Source of the DNA: Chloroflexota bacterium
GTDB lineage: Bacteria > Chloroflexota > Chloroflexia > Thermomicrobiales > UBA6265
Length of the DNA: 35,594 bases
Assembly: GCA_023389575.1 (NCBI GenBank)
Contig: JAEWEG010000012.1
Location: 1 to 35,594 of the forward strand
Reading direction: 5' to 3'
A model generated the notes under the pieces. That model was given only the letters and a program-made list of their open reading frames with translations. It did no database searches and was not told the origin of the DNA. Shown piece by piece: positions 30,708-35,594 of this stretch. Numbering within the stretch: the first letter of the stretch is position 1; every line of letters begins with the position of its first letter. Both the position numbers and the translations under genes were made by a program.

Positions 30708-33590
30708 TCAGTGGCCCATGACGCAGCGCAGGGTAACGAGCTGGAAGGGCGCGAGTTCGAGGGTGACGGCGTTTCCGGCTATGCCGAGGCGCGCATCGTC
30801 GTGTTCGGTTGGCGTGGTTCGCCAGGCGGCCAGCAGGTGGTGCTGGGGGAACGAGAGCCGCGCGATGGTGCGCTGGCCGGTCGATTCCCAGACGCGGACG
30901 ATGGTTCCCTGGCCGTTGGCGGCGGGCTTGAGGCCGGTGACCAGGGCGGTGTCGCTTTCGAGCGAGACGAGGCTGGCGGACGGCAATCGCCACTCGCCGG
31001 GATGGCGTGGGGGCAGGCAGGATGCCGCGAGGGGAGAGTCCTGCTCCTCGCCGAAGCGGTGGGCGGCGAGCGGGTCGAAGGCGCCGCCGTAGGGCCGGAT
31101 CGCGAACCGGAGTTCCAGCCAGGGAAGCTTGCCCCACGGTGAGGCCGGGTCAGCTGGGGCGTTGCTCAGGGCGGACGCCCTGAAGGCGAGGATTCCCCGT
31201 TCCGGATCGACCTGGCGGTGGAACTGGCGGTGATTGATCCCGCCGTAGTCGACCAGCGGAAGGTCGGCGGAGGTCATGGTGACGCCCGCCTCGCCTGCGT
31301 GGAGGTCGGTCCAGCCCTGGATGGCGAACGAGTCGTGGTTGCTTCCGCTCAGGGTTTGGCGCCTGGGGTCGACGATGGCGTACTGGCCCGCGTGGCGGAT
31401 TTCCGGACGTTGGAGGGCGAAGGGAAAGACCACGTAGAGCATTTCGGCGCTGGGCGGCAGGTCCAGCCAGGTGAGCCGGTTGACTACCTCGATCCAGTCG
31501 CGGTGAAGGGTGACGTCGCTTTCCCAGCGATAGACGCCGTCGATGGTGACGCGGGTCTCGATGCAGGCGACTCCGGGAGGGGCGGTGCTGACGGCGATCG
31601 GTTCGGGTTCGATGGTGGTTGGCTGGACGATCCAGCCGTCGATTGGAACGCCGTCGTAGAGGCGGCGGTCGGCGTTGAAGTCGCCGCCGGGTTCGGGCCC
31701 GGCGGGCGCGGTTTCGTAGCGGGTGAGGGCGTTGCCGCCCGGCCAGCCGTCGCGGTCGATCAGTTCGCGGCCGGATTCGCGGAGGACGAGGCTGGTGATC
31801 GCGCCGATGGCGTCGACGCCGAGCGAGAGCTGGTCGTTTTCGAGCGTGGCCTGGCCGGAATCGACCCGGTGCGAGGGCGTCGGCTCGGGCCAGGTTGGGG
31901 CGTCGCCGGGTTCGGAGGTCAGCCGGAAGCGCCGGTAGCCATGCGGTGGGACGTCCCCGGCGTGGAGCATGGGACGGCCATCGTCCGTGATGGCGAGCGG
32001 GACCGGTTGGCCGGTGAGTTCGTCCACGGCGCGTAGGGGCTTCGAGCCGCCGGGCGGGGCGATCTCCACCGGAGCGCTCCGGGGCCAGGAGAGCAGGTTC
32101 CAGACGACGGCGACGGGATCATCCCCCGTGCGCTGGGCGCCGGTGGCGGCGGCCAATGCCTTCGCCCGACCGGCGATGGCCGGTTTCGTCTCCTGCTCGA
32201 AGAGGGCGTATCCCTGGACGAACGCTTCAAGCGCCTCGTCCTCGTTGCGCGGGAGCCAGATGCCCTTTGAGCCACCGTGTTCATCGAACAGCAGGGAGGC
32301 ATCGTAGGCGTCGTCGACGTCCTTCAGGGGTGGGATGTAGGCCTCGTTGATCCAGGCGGCGATGGCCGAGAAGCGTTCCCATCCGGCCAGGGTGTGATGG
32401 TTACGGCGGCTGAGCGCGGCCTCGTGCGGGTAGTGCAGGGATGTTTCCGACCAGCTGCTTTGCCACTCGCCGGATACGACCGGAAAGCGGTCCGAGTAGT
32501 GGGCCTCCATGTGGCGGAAGAATTGGGAGGTCGTCGCGATCTCGATCCGGGGCGCCAGATACCTCGCGTTCCACTCACGGGCGATGGTGGCGGGCAGGAG
32601 CCGGAGCGGACGGTTGTCGCTGCCGAGCTGGAACTGGACGGCGTCGTATGGATATCCGGTGGCTTCCATCTCCAGCAGGCGGCCGGGCAGCTTGTCCACG
32701 ACCGATTCGAACGACTCCCAGAAGCCGAGCCGCGCGCCTTCGATGTAGGCCCAGGATGGATCGCCGGTGAACCAGACCAGGACGCGGCCACCGGCGGGGC
32801 CCTGCCAGATAAACGGGCGTTCGAGGTCGGTTTGGGCGTGGAACGGGGCGATGAAGTTGTTGGGCGCCATCGCCAGGTAGCGCACGTCCTCGGCGGCGAG
32901 CAGGTCGACCAGCGACCACGCGCAGCCGGGGACATCGCAGATCATGGCGGACGTGATAGGGATGTCCATCTCCTCGCGGAGGGTGCTGGCCAGCGAGAGC
33001 GAACGGACCAGTTGCTCGCGGCTGAGGATATCGAAGTAGCTGTGGATGTAGAGCGCCTCGATCTCGACCAGCCCGGCGTGGACGGCGGCGGCGAGGCGGT
33101 CGCGGTCCTGGGGGAAGGCGCGGAGGAAGTGCTGGACCTGCCAGGCCGACTCGACGGTCCAGCGCATGCGCGACTCGCCAGGCCAATCGGCCGTGGCGTC
33201 GATCATGTCGAGCGCGAGGCGCAGGTTCTTGACATGGATATCGATGCAGTCGAGGTAGGGATGGGTGAAGCCGATGTCGGTGTGCGAGTGGTTGACCAGG
33301 AACACGCTCCAGCGACGCACCGGCGCGAACTCGACCGATGTCGACCAGGTTTCCTCGCCGCTGGTGAGGGTGGCGGTGCCGGTGGTTGGGGCGGCGACCT
33401 CTGGCAGGAGGAGGTCACCGCGCAGGTCGTCGCCGCACCAGGCGTGGCGTTCGCCGTCGCGCTCCAGTTCGAGCCGGGCATCGCCGGTGACGCCCTCAGG
33501 CGGGGTAACGCGGCAGATCTGGTGGGCGCGGCCTTCGTGAAGCACGACGAGCGGTGTGGGGGTGAAGGCGAAGGCGTTCTCGCCTGGCAT
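30708..33590 (-). CDS. GH38-like glycoside hydrolase (alpha-mannosidase family)
   Basis: A 960-aa protein, the largest in the minus-strand set. Residues 92-400 are the GH38 N-terminal catalytic barrel: VFLVNHSHTDIGFTHPYLD holds the zinc-binding H103-x-D105 pair, and SAMICDVPGCAWSL places a candidate nucleophile at D219, where canonical family members have D-x-F-G; the loop is diverged. YIHSYFDILSREQLVRSL lies in the middle of the barrel. After a helical linker (LHYPHEAALSRRNHHTLAGW), residues 600-960 form the beta-rich C-terminal domains (LENDQLSLGVDAIGAITSLV and SLESDTALVTGLKP). There is no signal peptide, so it acts in the cytoplasm on imported glycans. A Shine-Dalgarno AGGGAG precedes the ATG. 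It lies 21 bases after the sugar permease genes. Family members remove alpha-mannosyl units; the exact bond is unknown. Confidence 0.85.
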   Translation of the reverse strand: MPGENAFAFTPTPLVVLHEGRAHQICRVTPPEGVTGDARLELERDGERHAWCGDDLRGDLLLPEVAAPTTGTATLTSGEETWSTSVEFAPVRRWSVFLVNHSHTDIGFTHPYLDCIDIHVKNLRLALDMIDATADWPGESRMRWTVESAWQVQHFLRAFPQDRDRLAAAVHAGLVEIEALYIHSYFDILSREQLVRSLSLASTLREEMDIPITSAMICDVPGCAWSLVDLLAAEDVRYLAMAPNNFIAPFHAQTDLERPFIWQGPAGGRVLVWFTGDPSWAYIEGARLGFWESFESVVDKLPGRLLEMEATGYPYDAVQFQLGSDNRPLRLLPATIAREWNARYLAPRIEIATTSQFFRHMEAHYSDRFPVVSGEWQSSWSETSLHYPHEAALSRRNHHTLAGWERFSAIAAWINEAYIPPLKDVDDAYDASLLFDEHGGSKGIWLPRNEDEALEAFVQGYALFEQETKPAIAGRAKALAAATGAQRTGDDPVAVVWNLLSWPRSAPVEIAPPGGSKPLRAVDELTGQPVPLAITDDGRPMLHAGDVPPHGYRRFRLTSEPGDAPTWPEPTPSHRVDSGQATLENDQLSLGVDAIGAITSLVLRESGRELIDRDGWPGGNALTRYETAPAGPEPGGDFNADRRLYDGVPIDGWIVQPTTIEPEPIAVSTAPPGVACIETRVTIDGVYRWESDVTLHRDWIEVVNRLTWLDLPPSAEMLYVVFPFALQRPEIRHAGQYAIVDPRRQTLSGSNHDSFAIQGWTDLHAGEAGVTMTSADLPLVDYGGINHRQFHRQVDPERGILAFRASALSNAPADPASPWGKLPWLELRFAIRPYGGAFDPLAAHRFGEEQDSPLAASCLPPRHPGEWRLPSASLVSLESDTALVTGLKPAANGQGTIVRVWESTGQRTIARLSFPQHHLLAAWRTTPTEHDDARLGIAGNAVTLELAPFQLVTLRCVMGH

Positions 33591-33611
33591 GGTGGAACTC
33601 CCTGGTGGTGG

Positions 33612-34589
33612 CTATCCCTTGATCGCTCCGGTCAGCACGCCCTTCGTGAAGTACTTCTGCAGGAAGGGGTATACGAGCAGGATCGGCAGCGTGGCGACCA
33701 CCACCACGGCCATTTCGATGGTGGCGGGCGGGGGTGGCGGCCGGTTGGGATCGAGGACGGACGCCTGGTTGAGGGGAGTGCCTTCCAGCACGATCTGCTG
33801 GAGCACCACCTGCATCGGCCACTTGCTGGGCGTGTTGATGTAGAGGATGGCGTTGAAGAAGCTGTTCCAGATGCCGACCGCGTAGAAGAGCGAGATGACC
33901 GCCAGGACCGCCTTGGACAGCGGCAGCACGATGCTGAACAGGATGTTGACATCGGATGCGCCGTCGAGACGAGCCGAGTCGATCAGGTCCTGCGGGATGT
34001 TCATGAAGAACTGGCGGAGGATGATGAGGTTGAAGGCGCCGATCAGGCCGGGCAGGATGAGGGCCGGGTAGGTATCGAGCAGGCCGAGTTCCTTCACCAG
34101 CAGGAAGCTGGGAATCATGCCCGGGTAGAAGAGCATGGCGCCGAGCGCCAGCAGCAGGATGGCGCGGGAACCAGGCACGCCCGGTTTCGAGAGCCCGTAG
34201 GCCATGGCGGTGGTGGCGACGATCTGGACCAGGGTGCCGAACACGGTAAGTCCCGCGCTCACCCGCAGGGCGCGGGCCACCGTTCCATCGTCGAACACCA
34301 CCCGGTAGGCGTCGAGCGTGGGATTGGCCGGGAACAGGATCAGCCCGCCGCCGAGGACATCCGTGGCCGACGAGAAACTAACCGCCACCACGTGGACGAA
34401 CGGGAAGAGCATGACCAGGGCGATGATCAGCAGGATCAGGCCCTTGCCGATGATGAGCAGGGGATTGGGCTCCTCCATCCAGGGCGCCTGCTTTTTCGGC
34501 CTGAGCCACTCCTTCAGGCGCTGGCCGAGCGATGGCCGGGGCACGCGGATCGGTTGCTGGGGGGTGGTTTCGGGATGGGACGCGGCCAT
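33612..34589 (-). CDS. Carbohydrate ABC transporter permease (LplC/MalG-like)
   Basis: A 325-aa CUT1-type permease with six predicted membrane helices (LIIGKGLILLIIALVMLFPF, VFGTLVQIVATTAMAYGLSK, AILLLALGAMLFYPGMIPSF and others, with a last helix near IEMAVVVVATLPILLVYPFL). The cytoplasmic EAA-type loop reads DSARLDGASDVNILFSIVLP, the surface that contacts the ATPase. The protein end FLQKYFTKGVLTGAIKG is the standard ending of LplC/MalG-like permeases. The start overlaps the stop of the upstream permease as TAATG, so the two are coupled. A multifunctional MsmX-type ATPase elsewhere probably powers it, since no ATPase gene is adjacent. The neighbouring GH38-like enzyme suggests an oligosaccharide substrate. 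Confidence 0.94.
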   Translation of the reverse strand: MAASHPETTPQQPIRVPRPSLGQRLKEWLRPKKQAPWMEEPNPLLIIGKGLILLIIALVMLFPFVHVVAVSFSSATDVLGGGLILFPANPTLDAYRVVFDDGTVARALRVSAGLTVFGTLVQIVATTAMAYGLSKPGVPGSRAILLLALGAMLFYPGMIPSFLLVKELGLLDTYPALILPGLIGAFNLIILRQFFMNIPQDLIDSARLDGASDVNILFSIVLPLSKAVLAVISLFYAVGIWNSFFNAILYINTPSKWPMQVVLQQIVLEGTPLNQASVLDPNRPPPPPATIEMAVVVVATLPILLVYPFLQKYFTKGVLTGAIKG

Positions 34590-35545
34590 TAGAGCACTCC
34601 CTCCTCTCCCATTTTCTTGACGACCCAGTTGGCGGTGAAGATCAGCAGGGCGCCCACGATGCCGCGGACCATGCCGACGGCCGTGGCGAATCCCCAGTCA
34701 CCGTTCTGGATGCCGCGGAAGTAGATGAAGGTGTCCAGCACCTCGGAGGCACGGGCCCCGACGCCGTTCCGTTGCAGGTAGTACTGCTCGAAGCCGACCG
34801 AGAGGGCGAAGCCAAGGTGGAGGATGAGCAGGAGCACGATGACCGGGCGGATGCCGGGAAGGGTGACATCGCGCAGGCGGCGCCAGCGGCCCGCGCCGTC
34901 GATGACGGCGGCTTCGTAGAGGCTGACGTCGATCTTGGTAAGGGCGGCGAGGAAGAGGATGGTGCCCCAGCCGGCCTCCTTCCAGATCATCTGCAGCACC
35001 ACCAGCGGCTTGAAGAGGCTGGGGTTGCTCATGATGTTGACGGTGTCCAGATCCTGGTTCCGCAGGAAATGGTTGAGGAAGCCGTCTCCGCCGAAGACTT
35101 CCTGCCAGAGCGAAATGACGATCACCCAGCTCAGGAAATGCGGCAGGTAGACGATGGACTGGATGGTGCGCTTGGCGCCTTCGCTGACCATGCTGTTGAA
35201 CAACAGGGCGAGGGCGAGCGGGGCGGGAAAGGCGAACAGCAGCTGCAGCGCCTCGATCTGGAGCGTGTTGGTGAGCGCGCGGCTGAAATCGGGATCGGTG
35301 AACAGGCGCTCGAAGTTCTCCAGGCCAACCCAGGGACTGCGTTCGAAGCCCAGGAATGGCGAGTAGTCCTTGAAGGCGATGATGTTCCCGAGCAGCGGCA
35401 GGTAGATGAACACCAGGAAAAAGATCACCCCTGGGGCCATGAAGACGTACATCCACCGGTTGTTCCACATGCGCCGCGCCAGCGACGTGCGGTTCTTTCC
35501 GGGTTTGCCCGCCGAGCGCGAGCGGTAAGTCGTGGCGATATCCAT
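34589..35545 (-). CDS. Carbohydrate ABC transporter permease (LplB-like)
   Basis: A 318-aa CUT1-type permease, partner of the LplC-like protein. The first helix is MYVFMAPGVIFFLVFIYLPLLG, followed by NIIAFKDYSPFLGFERSPWVGLENFERLF, the characteristic LplB loop. The coupling loop EAAVIDGAGRWRRLRDVTLPGIRPV is the EAA motif. The C-terminal region has ASEVLDTFIYFRGIQNGDWGFATAVGM, also diagnostic. It overlaps the next gene by one base (TAATG). The start ATG at 35545 has AAGG 6 bases upstream. The cognate substrate-binding protein is expected just past the window end, where the sequence breaks down into a C run. Confidence 0.94.
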   Translation of the reverse strand: MDIATTYRSRSAGKPGKNRTSLARRMWNNRWMYVFMAPGVIFFLVFIYLPLLGNIIAFKDYSPFLGFERSPWVGLENFERLFTDPDFSRALTNTLQIEALQLLFAFPAPLALALLFNSMVSEGAKRTIQSIVYLPHFLSWVIVISLWQEVFGGDGFLNHFLRNQDLDTVNIMSNPSLFKPLVVLQMIWKEAGWGTILFLAALTKIDVSLYEAAVIDGAGRWRRLRDVTLPGIRPVIVLLLILHLGFALSVGFEQYYLQRNGVGARASEVLDTFIYFRGIQNGDWGFATAVGMVRGIVGALLIFTANWVVKKMGEEGVL

Positions 35546-35578
35546 GTTCTGCCTTGGCCGGGCGCCCGGGGGCGGGGG

Positions 35579-35592
35579 CCCCCCCCCCCCCC
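35579..35592. repeat. Poly-C run at the window end
   Basis: Fourteen consecutive C, preceded by a run of G, two bases before the end. This most likely marks a contig end with low-quality sequence rather than biology. Confidence 0.7.
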
Positions 35593-35594
35593 AA

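Overview
This is a high-GC window whose gene content, codon use and secreted-protein style resemble the Thermomicrobia branch of Chloroflexota. The placement is an inference from gene style; no rRNA or other marker gene is present. The window starts inside a gene and ends in a run of cytosines that looks like a contig end. About 25 protein genes cover most of it. No tRNA, rRNA, CRISPR array or intact insertion sequence was seen.

Layout. Positions 1-2722 hold the 3' end of a Gfo/Idh/MocA oxidoreductase, a nitroreductase, an AT-richer toxin-antitoxin pair (RHH-type antitoxin plus MazF-like toxin) and a 75-aa acidic protein closed by a strong terminator. Positions 2944-7089 are a tight three-gene operon: an uncharacterised protein, a two-domain short-chain dehydrogenase/epimerase and an M81 (MlrC-like) metallopeptidase. 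On the minus strand follow an MDR-family dehydrogenase (7259-8236) and a DinB-like protein with a C-terminal zinc ribbon (8326-8997).

Positions 9237-14872 hold the most unusual set: an ECF-type sigma factor, a soluble zinc-finger (HxxxCxxC) anti-sigma-like protein, a 920-aa TPR-CHAT caspase-like protease, and a secreted subtilisin-like protease with a long aspartate-rich spacer. The last three are translationally coupled or tightly packed. This reads as a regulated two-protease system.

Positions 15383-23303 are a five-gene glycan assembly and export operon: a COG4671-like glycosyltransferase, two GT4 glycosyltransferases, an ABC exporter with fused ATPase, and a large kinase-fold protein with two catalytic lobes and three N-lobe motifs. 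A long hairpin precedes the operon. A cluster of related 18-bp repeats and hairpins follows it.

Positions 23848-30433 form a divergent catabolic locus. A cupin and a Gfo/Idh/MocA oxidoreductase lie on the minus strand; an FAD oxidoreductase, a VOC protein, a FadR-type GntR regulator and a Tat-exported solute-binding protein lie on the plus strand. The shared promoter region holds a near-consensus promoter and repeated GGTATGAY half-sites that the encoded regulator probably uses. Positions 30708-35545 (minus strand) hold a GH38-like glycosidase and two sugar ABC permeases of the LplB/LplC type, suggesting uptake and breakdown of mannoside-type glycans; the matching binding protein should lie just beyond the window.
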